A DNA stretch of 64,000 nucleotides from positions 310 through 64,309 of the forward strand of contig NZ_QLYY01000018.1 of NCBI RefSeq assembly GCF_003350295.1, in the 5' to 3' direction. The number at the start of each line of letters is the position of its first letter. Position 1 is the first letter of the stretch. Source of the DNA: Vibrio tetraodonis (GTDB lineage Bacteria > Pseudomonadota > Gammaproteobacteria > Enterobacterales > Vibrionaceae). A program made the position numbers and the translations under genes. Below are positions 37,728 through 46,577 of the stretch, one piece after another. The notes beneath the pieces were generated by a model. It saw only the letters and a program-made list of their open reading frames with translations, made no database searches and had not been told where the DNA came from.

Positions 37728-38519
37728 TTACCACAGCATAGTTCCCGCAACAAAGAGCAAAAACACCGCAAAGATTTTTTTCAATGCATTAGTCGGTAAA
37801 GAAGTCGCCAATTTAGCACCAATACGTGTCGTCAACATGGACGCTGATGCAATCGCGAAAAGGGCAGGTAAATAAACATAGCCCAAACTATACATTGGCA
37901 GAGATTGTGCCTTATAACCATGCAAGATGAAACCTATCATTCCTGCCATGGCAATAAAACATCCGCACACTGATGAAGAACCAACAGCCTTGCGCATTTC
38001 CACACCATGACGGTTAAGAAAAGGAACTGATAATGAGCCGCCGCCAATACCTGCAAGACTTGATACCATACCGATACCAGTACCAATAGAGATAGTCGCC
38101 AAGTTGCCAGGCATGGTTTTAGTGCTCTGCCTTTTAATCGAGGACAGCATTTGGATAGCCAAACCTAACACAATAAAACCAAAGACCTTGGGCAAATATT
38201 CAGCTGGTAGCCATTCGGCAATATTTGCTCCGAAAAAACCACCAACCATAACTCCAGGCATCAACCACTTAACAACATGAATATCGACATTACCGAGCTT
38301 AAAATGATTAAAAGCTGAAGAAGCTGAAGTGACTATAATTGAGGCAAGAGAAGTGGCTAGCGCTATTTGCATACTAATTGAAGCATCGATTCCGGCAAGT
38401 GGTAAAAGAAATAGTAATGCGGGTACAACAATTAAACCACCACCAATACCAAGTAGCCCTGCCATTATCCCCACAAATCCCCCAAGAAGGGCTAGCATAG
38501 CTAAAAATTCAATATTCAC
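37728..38519 (-). CDS. TauE/SafE (TSUP) family membrane protein
   Basis: Eight-helix inner-membrane protein of 263 aa from the TSUP family, whose members move sulfite, sulfoacetate or other anions. The two repeats are visible as GLLGIGGGLIVVPALLFL near 22 and SLAGIGGGSLSVPFL near 155. The start is a GTG with GGAA upstream. It is embedded between ptsP and lgt with short gaps (11 and 45 bp). The substrate cannot be told from sequence. Confidence 0.85.
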   Translation of the reverse strand: MNIEFLAMLALLGGFVGIMAGLLGIGGGLIVVPALLFLLPLAGIDASISMQIALATSLASIIVTSASSAFNHFKLGNVDIHVVKWLMPGVMVGGFFGANIAEWLPAEYLPKVFGFIVLGLAIQMLSSIKRQSTKTMPGNLATISIGTGIGMVSSLAGIGGGSLSVPFLNRHGVEMRKAVGSSSVCGCFIAMAGMIGFILHGYKAQSLPMYSLGYVYLPALFAIASASMLTTRIGAKLATSLPTNALKKIFAVFLLFVAGTMLW

Positions 38520-38530
38520 ATCGTTCCTTT

Positions 38531-40774
38531 TTATTTTCCTGCGCGGATAAAGCCAGAGAAGCCTTTGACATCAAAGAAGGTTTTCATCATAGTATAAATC
38601 TCGTTACCATATGGCTTCATCAAAGCTTGGGTAGCGAGATCCTGTAATTCACGGCTGTCTGTGTGTCGCAGTAAATATTTAATTTTTGCCACGTTTGAGG
38701 TATTCATACTCAAGCTTCGATATCCAAGTCCAACCATAAGCAGAGCACCAATAGGATCGCCTGCCAATTCTCCACAAATACACACGGGTAATTTGAGTTG
38801 CTCACATGTTTGATGGATATGCTCTAGCGCCATCACAACAGATGGATGCATAGATTCATAAACATCGGCCACCCTAGCATTGTTTCGATCGACTGCCAGC
38901 AAGTATTGGGTAAGATCGTTGGTGCCAATTGATACAAAATCGACTTTCTCTGCGATAAGAGGCAACAAATATATCATAGATGGAACTTCAATCATGACTC
39001 CAATGGCAGGCATAACGATTCTACTGTCTTGCTTAGCCAGTTCCAAATGAGCACGCTCGATCAATTCTAAAGCACTATCAAGTTCTTGGGTACCTGAAAC
39101 CATAGGAAGTAGAATACTGAGATTTTGATGATTGACACTCGCTTTCATCATAGCTCTTATTTGCATTAGAAAAATATCTGGATGATCGAGCGTAAAGCGG
39201 ATACCTCGCCACCCTAGGAAAGGGTTATCTTCCTCTATGGGTAGATAAGGTAATGCTTTGTCCCCTCCTATATCCAGAGTACGCATTACTACACGTTTAT
39301 CTGGGTAAGTGTTAAGGACCGATTTATACTGAAGGACCTGCTCCTCCTCGGATGGGAAACGATGGTGGAGTAAAAAAGAAATTTCCGTTCTATATAAGCC
39401 CACGCCATCAACACCTTGATTTATTGCTATGTTAGCGTCAGCGCTAAGTCCGGCATTGAGCATTATTTCGATACGTACATTGTCTTTAGTTTGCGCAGGT
39501 TCAAGGGCTTTTTGATTGACCAAGGTAGCAAGCTCTCCTTCTTCATCAACCAACTCACGATATTCCCTCAGCAATTGCTCATTAGGTGAAATAAATAACT
39601 TGCCACTGTATCCGTCTACAATACCCTTCTTGCCATTAATTTCCTTTAGGTTTAACGTAACCCCCATAACAGTCGGGAGCCCGAGAGCACGAGATAATAT
39701 TGCAGCATGAGAGTTTGCCGCTCCTTCCAGAGCAACGACGGCAAGTAACTTTTTTCTCGGTACGGACGCAAGCAATGTTGCTGTCAACTCACGAACAACC
39801 AAAATCACAGGTTTTTCAAATTCTGGTTGGCATCTCTCAGTATTCTGGAGAAAAAAAAGCAGGCGCTGTCCAAGTTCTTTGACATCCTGAGCTCGTTCAC
39901 GCATATATACATCTGACATTTTTGCAAAGCGATTAGAGTAGTTCTCGACTACTTGCCTCAATGCCCAATCCGCGCGGTCTCCTTTTTGCACCTGACTTTT
40001 GAGATCCTTACGAAGCATAGGGTCATTGAGCAAATGTGTAAACAGATCAAAAATAGCCAATGCATCTTTGTTAATTTCACCATCAAATTTTTTCCGCATT
40101 CTACGAAAATCACTCAGGGCTTCTTCAATCGCTAGCAGTAATACCTCTTGCTCATGTTCGATATCTAGAGTAGATGCAGGATACACCTCTGATAAATCAA
40201 CCAAGGTGTCGTCCCAACGAAACTCACCAATAGCAACACCAGAAGAGGCAGCAATACCTCTAATATCATCTTGACCTTTCTCTAGACGCCATTGGCCTTG
40301 GCTTTGGGCATGAGCAATAATCACCGCTAACTGAGCAGCAAGCGTTACCAGAAATGACTCTTCAATTTCATTAAATTGACGGGGTTGCTTTTGCTGCACG
40401 ACTAAAACGCCAAGCACTTGTCTTCGGTAAATAATGGGAGTGCCAAGAAAGCTATGGTAGATTTTTTCACCAAGCTGAGAAAAATATTTGAAATTAGGGT
40501 GCTTCGAAGCTTCCGCAAGATTTAACGGTTCAGCACTGCGCTTAACTAGACCAACTAGCCCTTCACTGAAGCTTATGTGGATTTTTTTCCCCTTAAACTT
40601 AAGCCCCTTTGTGGCCATCAGTTCTAAACGCTGCATATCTTCATTGGCAAGGTAAACCGTGCAGCATTCAGTCTTCATCGCACTGCACGTTTGCGTAACC
40701 AGAACTTTTAAAGCCTGATGAATATCCTCTAATTTGGATACCTGTTCAACAATGTCCCTTAGTTGAGAAAGCAT
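38531..40774 (-). CDS. ptsP: Phosphoenolpyruvate-protein phosphotransferase PtsP (EI-Ntr)
   Basis: First enzyme of the nitrogen PTS, passing phosphate from PEP to NPr. A GAF domain (about 1-160), thought to sense glutamine or alpha-ketoglutarate, precedes the EI N-domain with the phosphorylated His in GAANSHAAILSRA (near 355) and the PEP-utilising barrel (GVGLYRTEISFL, SIGTNDLTQYLLAVDR, CICGELAGDP). The 747 aa match E. coli PtsP (748). It starts two bases after the rppH stop. Confidence 0.97.
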   Translation of the reverse strand: MLSQLRDIVEQVSKLEDIHQALKVLVTQTCSAMKTECCTVYLANEDMQRLELMATKGLKFKGKKIHISFSEGLVGLVKRSAEPLNLAEASKHPNFKYFSQLGEKIYHSFLGTPIIYRRQVLGVLVVQQKQPRQFNEIEESFLVTLAAQLAVIIAHAQSQGQWRLEKGQDDIRGIAASSGVAIGEFRWDDTLVDLSEVYPASTLDIEHEQEVLLLAIEEALSDFRRMRKKFDGEINKDALAIFDLFTHLLNDPMLRKDLKSQVQKGDRADWALRQVVENYSNRFAKMSDVYMRERAQDVKELGQRLLFFLQNTERCQPEFEKPVILVVRELTATLLASVPRKKLLAVVALEGAANSHAAILSRALGLPTVMGVTLNLKEINGKKGIVDGYSGKLFISPNEQLLREYRELVDEEGELATLVNQKALEPAQTKDNVRIEIMLNAGLSADANIAINQGVDGVGLYRTEISFLLHHRFPSEEEQVLQYKSVLNTYPDKRVVMRTLDIGGDKALPYLPIEEDNPFLGWRGIRFTLDHPDIFLMQIRAMMKASVNHQNLSILLPMVSGTQELDSALELIERAHLELAKQDSRIVMPAIGVMIEVPSMIYLLPLIAEKVDFVSIGTNDLTQYLLAVDRNNARVADVYESMHPSVVMALEHIHQTCEQLKLPVCICGELAGDPIGALLMVGLGYRSLSMNTSNVAKIKYLLRHTDSRELQDLATQALMKPYGNEIYTMMKTFFDVKGFSGFIRAGK

Positions 40775-40776
40775 GT

Positions 40777-41295
40777 CTACCCTCTTCTGTGCTTACGCTT
40801 ACCTTTCGCTTTACGCTCCTTAAATGGCATAGCCACCGAAGAAAACTCTTTCATTGCCCTGCGATAAACATCGCGTTTAAAAGACACAACTTGCCTGACT
40901 GGGTACCAATAACTTACCCACCGCCAACCATCAAATTCAGGGGCATTTCCTCGCTGCATATTAATCCGTGATTCATCACAGTCCAAACGAAGAAGAAACC
41001 ATTTCTGTTTTTGTCCAATACAGACAGGCTTGGAGTCCCAACGAACCAATCTTTTCGGTAACTTATATCTCAACCAATGACGACTTGTTGCGACGATCTT
41101 GACATCTTTACTGGTAAGACCAACCTCTTCGTATAACTCCCTATACATTGCCTGCTCAGGAGTTTCCCCATCATCAATTCCTCCTTGAGGAAATTGCCAT
41201 GAATGTTGCCCGTATCGTTTAGCCCAGAAGACCTGACCATGGTTGTTACAAATTACTATCCCGACATTCAAGCGGTAACCATCGCCATCTATCAC
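40777..41295 (-). CDS. rppH: RNA pyrophosphohydrolase RppH
   Basis: Nudix enzyme that removes pyrophosphate from mRNA 5' ends and so triggers RNase E decay. The Nudix box reads [20 protein letters not shown] followed by VG (residues about 38-60). The N-terminus [15 protein letters not shown] is the family start; here the codon is GTG with GAGG upstream. The 172 aa include a basic tail. It heads the five-gene operon and is divergent from mutH. Confidence 0.96.
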   Translation of the reverse strand: MIDGDGYRLNVGIVICNNHGQVFWAKRYGQHSWQFPQGGIDDGETPEQAMYRELYEEVGLTSKDVKIVATSRHWLRYKLPKRLVRWDSKPVCIGQKQKWFLLRLDCDESRINMQRGNAPEFDGWRWVSYWYPVRQVVSFKRDVYRRAMKEFSSVAMPFKERKAKGKRKHRRG

Positions 41296-41911
41296 TGGCC
41301 AACCTCTAATAAATTCTTAATTACTGTGATTTTTCCACATATCCCCAGATGTAGCAAACATCCTCTTCTAATTGACACATAAAACATGCAGTGCAAAACA
41401 GTTTATGAATAAAAATCCTTCTAATAGATAGTTATTCACATAACAATGAGAGACTCACCACATTTATTCACCTTTTCTGTGTATAAGTATGTGAAGAATT
41501 CAAAAAAATGAGAATTGCTTACTCTTAAGATTCAAGCTCCTATTTAAACCTTTTGACGAACAAGGAAATAAAATAAATTAAAATCATAATCTTAATGATA
41601 AATACAGCCCCTACAAAAAAAAGAGTAAAGCTAGAATCACGACTAAATCTTAGATCGGTCAAAGATCCATCAGGGTTTAGTTTATCCACAAAAAGATCTT
41701 GTCAGATACGTGTTTTTCGTAAAATACAAGCCCTAAATCATCAAAAAAACCTGTTTATTCATACACTCTCCACTGGCGATTTCCTATGTATCTACATAGT
41801 GTGTGGATAACTTGACTGACAGTGATCTTTTCACCTAGTAAGATCGACGGTAAGCACTTTTAACTATAAATCCGGTACAATACAGTCATACGAAAGATCA
41901 AATAAAGCACT
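41296..41911. other. rppH-mutH intergenic region with DnaA-box cluster (DARS2-like)
   Basis: Roughly 615 bp with no credible gene but many DnaA boxes: TTTTCCACA (41331-41339, +), TTATTCACA (41432-41440, +), near-box TTATTCACC (41464-41472, +), TTATACACA (41478-41486, -), TTATCCACA (41682-41690, +) and TTATCCACA (41802-41810, -). At least six GATC sites lie in 41650-41900. In E. coli the same mutH-rppH interval holds DARS2, which reactivates ADP-DnaA. Box cluster is seen; function is inferred. Confidence 0.65.
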
Positions 41912-42577
41912 ATGAAAGTTGAACCGAAATCTGAGCAGGAACTATTTCAACGAGCAATGGAAGTTGCAGGTATTAGCTTTAAGGAATTGGCACAAGAAGC
42001 CAACCTGACGGTTCCACCAAACCTAAAAAAAGACAAAGGCTGGGTAGGCCAGCTCATAGAATGGCACTTGGGTGCGCCTGCAGGAAGCAAAGCTGAGCAA
42101 GACTTTAAGCACCTGGGAATCGAATTAAAAACGATACCTATTAGTTACACAGGTAAACCATTAGAAACAACCTTCGTCTGTGTGGCACCATTGATGGGAA
42201 TCCAAGGGCTAACTTGGGAAACTAGCCACGTATGTAATAAGCTTTCTCGAGTACTATGGGTCCCAGTTGAGGGCGAGCGGGAAATACCGCTCGCTGACCG
42301 CCGAGTTGGAACGCCCCTAATATGGACACCGAATGAAGAAGAAAACGCTCAACTCAAAGCAGATTGGGAAGAGTTAATGGAAATGATCGTCCTTGGTCAC
42401 GTGGAAAAGATTACCGCTCATCATGGTCAAATTCTGCAACTTAGACCAAAAGCAGCTCACAGCCGCGTCTTGACTGAGGCATATGGGGCTTCTGGGAAAC
42501 CGATTATGACCTTACCGCGCGGTTTCTACCTTCGTACACAATTTACTTCAAGCATCCTAGAAAAACATTTTTTCTAA
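41912..42577 (+). CDS. mutH: DNA mismatch repair endonuclease MutH
   Basis: Nicks the unmethylated strand at hemimethylated GATC when activated by MutL, directing repair to new DNA. The catalytic DEK residues lie in [16 protein letters not shown] (near 68-79). [14 protein letters not shown] is a further family motif. The 221 aa match the family (E. coli 229). The 3' end overlaps the convergent neighbour by 4 bp. Presence implies Dam-directed repair. Confidence 0.97.
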   Translation: MKVEPKSEQELFQRAMEVAGISFKELAQEANLTVPPNLKKDKGWVGQLIEWHLGAPAGSKAEQDFKHLGIELKTIPISYTGKPLETTFVCVAPLMGIQGLTWETSHVCNKLSRVLWVPVEGEREIPLADRRVGTPLIWTPNEEENAQLKADWEELMEMIVLGHVEKITAHHGQILQLRPKAAHSRVLTEAYGASGKPIMTLPRGFYLRTQFTSSILEKHFF

Positions 42578-42885
42578 TGCGTTGTTAGGGATAGTTCAAC
42601 ATCATAATATAATGGACCATCGCCTGCACCACATTCATCATAGGTATTGTGCAGCCGCAGATATGCTTTATTAATCCCAAGCTTTAATAGTGCTTCTCTA
42701 ACCATGTCCAGAGATTCGAAATGAATAAGCTCATCCTTTTCTTTAATCGGCTCTAATCTGTGTTTATATTCAACAGCAAGAAGATAGTGAGACAGATCAG
42801 AGCACCCTATCACAAAAACTTTCGGCGGCTGATAGTTATCTTTATGATGACCGTGGATCCATTTATCTAGTTGACTTTTTTGCAT
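42574..42885 (-). CDS. Conserved hypothetical protein (DUF6482-like)
   Basis: Protein of 103 aa that I recognise only as a Vibrio-type conserved hypothetical, perhaps DUF6482. It is soluble, without signal peptide, and has a likely alpha/beta fold ([18 protein letters not shown], then helical [12 protein letters not shown], then AYLRLHN). The Cys in DECGAGDGP near 85 could be functional. It overlaps the end of mutH by four bases and is divergent from tas. GGGTGA precedes the ATG. Confidence 0.7.
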   Translation of the reverse strand: MQKSQLDKWIHGHHKDNYQPPKVFVIGCSDLSHYLLAVEYKHRLEPIKEKDELIHFESLDMVREALLKLGINKAYLRLHNTYDECGAGDGPLYYDVELSLTTH

Positions 42886-43009
42886 ACTTCACCCCCATGT
42901 TAGATTTTAGTTAACATTAACAGTTTTGCGAAATTGTTACCGAGATAGATTTCATCCAACGCTTCGATACCCTATATTGGTATAAAAGCGATTAGTGTAA
43001 GGAAGGTTT

Positions 43010-44044
43010 ATGCAATACAACAAGTTACCTCACTCCTCTCTTGAAATCAGTCAGATATGTCTTGGCACTATGACCTATGGTGAACAAAATTCAGAGAGAG
43101 AAGCATTTGAGCAGCTAGATTATGCACTAGAGAGAGGGGTAAATTTTATAGATACTGCGGAAATGTACCCAGTTCCATCCAGCTCTGAGAGCCAAGGGTT
43201 AACAGAAACATACATTGGTAATTGGCTAAAAAAGTCAGGGAAACGAGAAAAAGTCATACTAGCCACCAAAGTTGCAGGCCCAAGAAATATACCCTATATT
43301 CGCGACAATATGAGTCTAGATCGACGCAATATTCACCAAGCGATCGATGATAGTTTAAAACGACTACAAACCGATCACATCGACCTCTACCAACTTCATT
43401 GGCCACAGAGACGTACAAATTGTTTCGGCCAACTCAATTACCCCTATCCAGATCAACAAGAAGATGTAACTTTAATCGAAACTTTAGACAGTCTCGCCGG
43501 TCTTGTTCAGGCAGGAAAAATACGTTACATCGGCGTATCCAATGAAACTCCATGGGGGGTAATGACACTACTCCGCTTAGCAGAAAAACATGAGCTCCCA
43601 CGTATTGTTTCTATCCAAAATCCATATAATCTTCTTAACAGAAGCTTTGAGGTGGGGTTATCAGAAATTAGTCATTATGAAGGTGTAAAGCTGTTAGCAT
43701 ATTCACCGCTTGCTTTCGGGTGCTTGAGTGGTAAGTACCTAAATAATACTCGCCCAAAAGGAGCGAGGTGCTCTTTATTTGAGCGTTTTGTGCGTTATTT
43801 TACACCTCAAGGCATTCAAGCGACAGAGGCGTATGTGAGCTTAGCAAGGGATCATGGCTTAACTCCAGCCCAAATGGCATTAGCATTTGTTAATCAACGT
43901 CCATTCGTTGCTTCTACCATAATAGGTGCGACCAACTTAGAACAACTAAAATCGAACATTGATAGCCTAGACATTGAGCTCAGTGAGGAGCTACTTAACG
44001 ATCTTCAAGAAATAGGAATAACTTACTCTAACCCGTGTCCCTAA
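43010..44044 (+). CDS. tas: NADP(H)-dependent aldo-keto reductase Tas
   Basis: AKR-fold oxidoreductase of 344 aa, close in length to E. coli Tas (346). The TIM-barrel motifs are FIDTAEMYPVP (catalytic Asp/Tyr), LATKVAGP (Lys) and DLYQLHWPQR (His), with the C-terminal NADPH site TIIGATNLEQLKSN. AAGGA lies before the ATG. The physiological substrate is unknown. It is divergent from the small conserved gene. Confidence 0.93.
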   Translation: MQYNKLPHSSLEISQICLGTMTYGEQNSEREAFEQLDYALERGVNFIDTAEMYPVPSSSESQGLTETYIGNWLKKSGKREKVILATKVAGPRNIPYIRDNMSLDRRNIHQAIDDSLKRLQTDHIDLYQLHWPQRRTNCFGQLNYPYPDQQEDVTLIETLDSLAGLVQAGKIRYIGVSNETPWGVMTLLRLAEKHELPRIVSIQNPYNLLNRSFEVGLSEISHYEGVKLLAYSPLAFGCLSGKYLNNTRPKGARCSLFERFVRYFTPQGIQATEAYVSLARDHGLTPAQMALAFVNQRPFVASTIIGATNLEQLKSNIDSLDIELSEELLNDLQEIGITYSNPCP

Positions 44045-44115
44045 ACATAAAAATCCGTTAGCTTATCCAGCTTGCGACAGACCAGGGCCAATCGAGAGTC
44101 AATTGGCCCGATAAA

Positions 44116-44367
44116 TTACGTCGGTATTCGCGAAGAGAGCACTCGTCGAAGGTGGCGAATACGGCGTTCGGTTTTCACATCATCAGGGACAGTATCTCCA
44201 ATGCAACGGCCACCTTTTTCTAAACCTATATCACGCATAAGGTGCTCATTAGTAAAAGGGATTTGAAATGCAGCACGACGAACTCGGCGCTTCCACTGTC
44301 TTTCTTCACGGCGTAAATCGATTTTAACTAAAAAAATAGCAAGCTTTAAATAAACAGAATGACTCAT
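44116..44367 (-). CDS. DUF1127-domain small basic protein
   Basis: Small basic protein of 83 aa starting MSHSVYLKL, with GGAG seven bases upstream; the longer frame adds 16 unsupported residues. The C-terminal DUF1127/YjiS-like motif reads LMRDIGLEKGGRC after an Arg-rich helix (REERQWKRRVRRAAF). Such proteins have been linked to RNA or phosphate metabolism in alpha-proteobacteria, but function here is unknown. It is downstream of a 38-residue ORF and a long hairpin, and follows them in one probable transcript. Confidence 0.8.
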   Translation of the reverse strand: MSHSVYLKLAIFLVKIDLRREERQWKRRVRRAAFQIPFTNEHLMRDIGLEKGGRCIGDTVPDDVKTERRIRHLRRVLSSRIPT

Positions 44368-44423
44368 AATGATTCTCCAGTCGGTGCGGCTGGGGAAAGT
44401 TAACGATCTAACCAAAGATAGGC

Positions 44424-44466
44424 TTTATTTTAATTCGCTGCTTTCTCCGCAGCCAATTAAAATAAA
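44424..44466. repeat. 18 bp stem-loop between the small ORF and the DUF1127 gene
   Basis: TTTATTTTAATT (44424-44435) pairs exactly with AATTAAAATAAA (44455-44466). After one mismatch the stem continues with GCTGC/GCAGC around a 7 nt loop. No T run follows in either direction, so it does not look like an intrinsic terminator. An mRNA processing or stability element is the likelier role. Confidence 0.65.
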
Positions 44467-44480
44467 CAGGCACGGATTAA

Positions 44481-44597
44481 TTAAATTACTTTTCTACTCT
44501 TAAAATCACAGGCACCAGATGTGATGCTTTTGTCTGAGATAAAGAAAGATTCACAAGCAGAAGCATTGTGAGATGGTACAAATTTAAAATGTGTCAT
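44481..44597 (-). CDS. Small ORF of 38 residues upstream of the DUF1127 gene
   Basis: A short ORF, MTHFKFVPSHNASACE followed by 22 more residues, has an excellent ribosome site (TTGGAGG, six bases, ATG) and its own well-formed promoter at 44662-44689. It is soluble, with two cysteines (15 and 30), and ends in a basic tail. I recognise no family. It lies 113 bp before the DUF1127 gene on the same strand, with a strong hairpin between. It is too short for most gene callers. Confidence 0.65.
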   Translation of the reverse strand: MTHFKFVPSHNASACESFFISDKSITSGACDFKSRKVI

Positions 44598-44639
44598 TCT
44601 TTGCCTCCAAGTAAATTATTAATCCATATAAGATAGGTA

Positions 44640-44689
44640 TGATCTTTTAGATCACATGATGATTATATACATACAGAAACATATATCAA
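44640..44689 (-). promoter_or_regulatory. Promoter and operator-like repeat of the small ORF/DUF1127 unit
   Basis: The minus strand has TTGATA (44684-44689), a 16 bp spacer and TATAAT (44662-44667). Just downstream, across the expected start point, lies the perfect inverted repeat TGATCT-AAA-AGATCA (44640-44654). A repressor or other regulator could act there; it is not a correctly spaced CRP site. Confidence 0.65.
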
Positions 44690-44827
44690 TTTATTTCTGT
44701 CGATAATTTATAATAAGGATTATTAATCTGATATTAGCCATGAGAAAATAAATAGAACACCATATTTAACTTAGGAAAAGTAATTATAGCCGTTTATCTG
44801 CTATTACTCGTGCTAACCTATTACAAT

Positions 44828-44856
44828 ATGACCACACATATGAAATATGTGGTCAT
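44828..44856 (-). terminator. Hairpin after vpsR
   Basis: ATGACCACA (44828-44836) and TGTGGTCAT (44848-44856) form a stem ending 12 bp beyond the vpsR stop. The following minus-strand sequence is AT-rich but lacks a clean T run, so terminator function is probable rather than certain. Confidence 0.55.
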
Positions 44857-44868
44857 ACCCGATTAAAC

Positions 44869-46203
44869 CTAACTAGTAATATCAGCAATCAGATTGTGCT
44901 TGTTGAGTAGTCTATACATAGTTGCGCGAGAAACACCGAGTTCCTTAGCTGCCATTGCAACTTGTCCCGAATGTGATTCCAATACCAGCAGCAGCGCATC
45001 TCTTTCACTGCTTTCGCGTATACTCTTCAAACTGCGCTTCACTTCACTTCGCTTTGGCAGATCTAAATGCTGCTCATCCAACATCACAGTATCCGACATG
45101 AGAACAATGCGTTTTATCTGATTCATCAACTCACGAACATTGCCAGGCCAATGGTATCGAGTTAGATCACGAACCGCTTCTTCAGTAAAACTCCTTGCCT
45201 GAGCGTTATATTCTTTAGAATATTCTTGGAGAAAATGACGAGCCAAAATGGCAATATCACCAGCTCTCTCTTTCAAGCTTGGTACATTTATACGTAATAC
45301 ATTGATGTAATGATATAACTCATCATTAAAGTTACCATCCATTAGCGCCTTTTCAATATCACCAGAATTTGCAGCCAAAATACGAACATCTACCTCTTTT
45401 GTTCCTTCCTCCGTATCTATGGTACCTTCCTGCAAAAATCGTAGTAGATTTAGTTGCTGAGAATGAGGCAAAGTCAAAATATCATTAAGTAGAATCGTTC
45501 CTCCATCCGCTTTCTCTAGGATAGATGGTTCAGATAAATCATCTCGATTAATGCCAAAAAGATCACTTTCTAATCTTCTTTCAGACATGGCACGGCAGTT
45601 TACCGAAATAAACTCTCTCTGCGAACGAGATGATGTTTTATGCACTGCTCTAGCAACGGTTTCTTTGCCCGTACCACTTTCACCGTAAATCAAAATACTG
45701 ACATCTGTCGGCCCGATGCGTTTTATCTGATCCCGCAGACGCTTAAGTGGAATAGAGTTACCAATTAGCCCCATATTGTCATTGCTTCCGTAATAAGGCC
45801 ACACTTTCTTCTCTAGCTTTAACATACCAAGCTGATGCCCAATGGTACTCAACAATTGAGCATCGGGTATAGGTGCAGTAAAAAAGTCGATACAAAAGTT
45901 AACAATGAATTGGCAGATAGTATCTGAGCTTAGCTGAGATTCTCTGATAAATGCTAGCCAACGGACTTGCTTATGATTACTTACTAAGTTGGCGATACCA
46001 TTGAGACTAAATTCATCATGACTCAAATCAACGATACCAATACAAGGCCCTGTCTCACTAAATAATGAATCTGCTTTACGCAAATCTGCACACTGAGTAC
46101 AGTACCATCCGACCTGCTCTAGGACTGATAACCATGGTTCATATGTCCCGCCTACAACAATAAGTGAACCAGGAATGGAGTCCATTCGGAATTGACTAGC
46201 CAT
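44869..46203 (-). CDS. vpsR: Biofilm master regulator VpsR (NtrC-like)
   Basis: Transcriptional activator of vps polysaccharide and biofilm genes, c-di-GMP-responsive in V. cholerae. A receiver-like domain (about 1-130, GIVDLSHDEFSL with an Asp near 58) precedes the AAA+ domain (Walker A GESGTGKE near 172) and a C-terminal Fis-type HTH (ELGVSRATMYRLLNKH). The GAFTGA loop that contacts sigma-54 is absent, the region reading FGINRDDLSEPSI, as known for VpsR, which works with sigma-70. The start MASQFRMD gives 444 aa, the V. cholerae length; an ATG three codons earlier lacks ribosome-site spacing. Confidence 0.95.
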   Translation of the reverse strand: MASQFRMDSIPGSLIVVGGTYEPWLSVLEQVGWYCTQCADLRKADSLFSETGPCIGIVDLSHDEFSLNGIANLVSNHKQVRWLAFIRESQLSSDTICQFIVNFCIDFFTAPIPDAQLLSTIGHQLGMLKLEKKVWPYYGSNDNMGLIGNSIPLKRLRDQIKRIGPTDVSILIYGESGTGKETVARAVHKTSSRSQREFISVNCRAMSERRLESDLFGINRDDLSEPSILEKADGGTILLNDILTLPHSQQLNLLRFLQEGTIDTEEGTKEVDVRILAANSGDIEKALMDGNFNDELYHYINVLRINVPSLKERAGDIAILARHFLQEYSKEYNAQARSFTEEAVRDLTRYHWPGNVRELMNQIKRIVLMSDTVMLDEQHLDLPKRSEVKRSLKSIRESSERDALLLVLESHSGQVAMAAKELGVSRATMYRLLNKHNLIADITS

Positions 46204-46577
46204 GCAATACATCCCTTTTATTTTTTTGAATTATAATTGTGTGTTCCCGAAAACACGCTGACACAAGGTTACATTATCGAGACTCTTCTAGATAATCTGT
46301 CTCAAGATTAAGACTAGTGAGTTAATTATATAATTTAAAGAAAATTCTTTGCCATTTAAAAAATAAAAAAATCAATAAATCCCCACAAAACGAGATATTG
46401 AGCCAAGTTATTTATAAGCCTTTGAATGGTATGTTTTTTTAAATATGGCGTTCTCTTATGAATCGTAAAAACAATATTATTACTCGTTTATATAACTTTA
46501 AATTGAATTTAAATATAAATTTAATGAATAAAAAATCATCATCAAGATCATTTAAACTTACCCAGTTAGTAAGAAGA
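46204..46577. other. vpsR upstream region
   Basis: About 370 AT-rich bp between the MATE gene and vpsR, without a credible gene. It contains the imperfect palindrome at 46273-46296, a GTGTT/AACAC repeat (46241-46256), and a minus-strand TATAAT (46230-46235) with no good -35, as expected for an activator-dependent promoter. I see no clear terminator for the MATE gene. Confidence 0.4.
46273..46296. promoter_or_regulatory. 24 bp imperfect palindrome upstream of vpsR
   Basis: The site fits ATTATC-N-AGA-N4-TCT-N-GATAAT, with nine symmetric pairs on each side apart from one position. It lies 70-93 bp before the vpsR start, a place for an activator or repressor dimer. Which protein binds is not known from sequence. 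Confidence 0.45.

Noticed and set aside
41595..41810. 71-residue frame in the rppH-mutH gap
   Set aside because: It is AT-rich with no ribosome site or domain, and overlaps the DnaA-box region; a chance frame.
41296..41911. Chromosomal origin (oriC) in the rppH-mutH gap
   Set aside because: DnaA boxes and GATC sites are present, but the oriC neighbours (mnmG, mioC, dnaA region) are absent and there is no clear 13-mer AT unwinding array. A DARS2-like site explains position and boxes better.
44640..44660. CRP site before the small ORF
   Set aside because: TGTGA and TCATA halves are nine bases apart rather than six; only the TGATCT/AGATCA repeat is supported.
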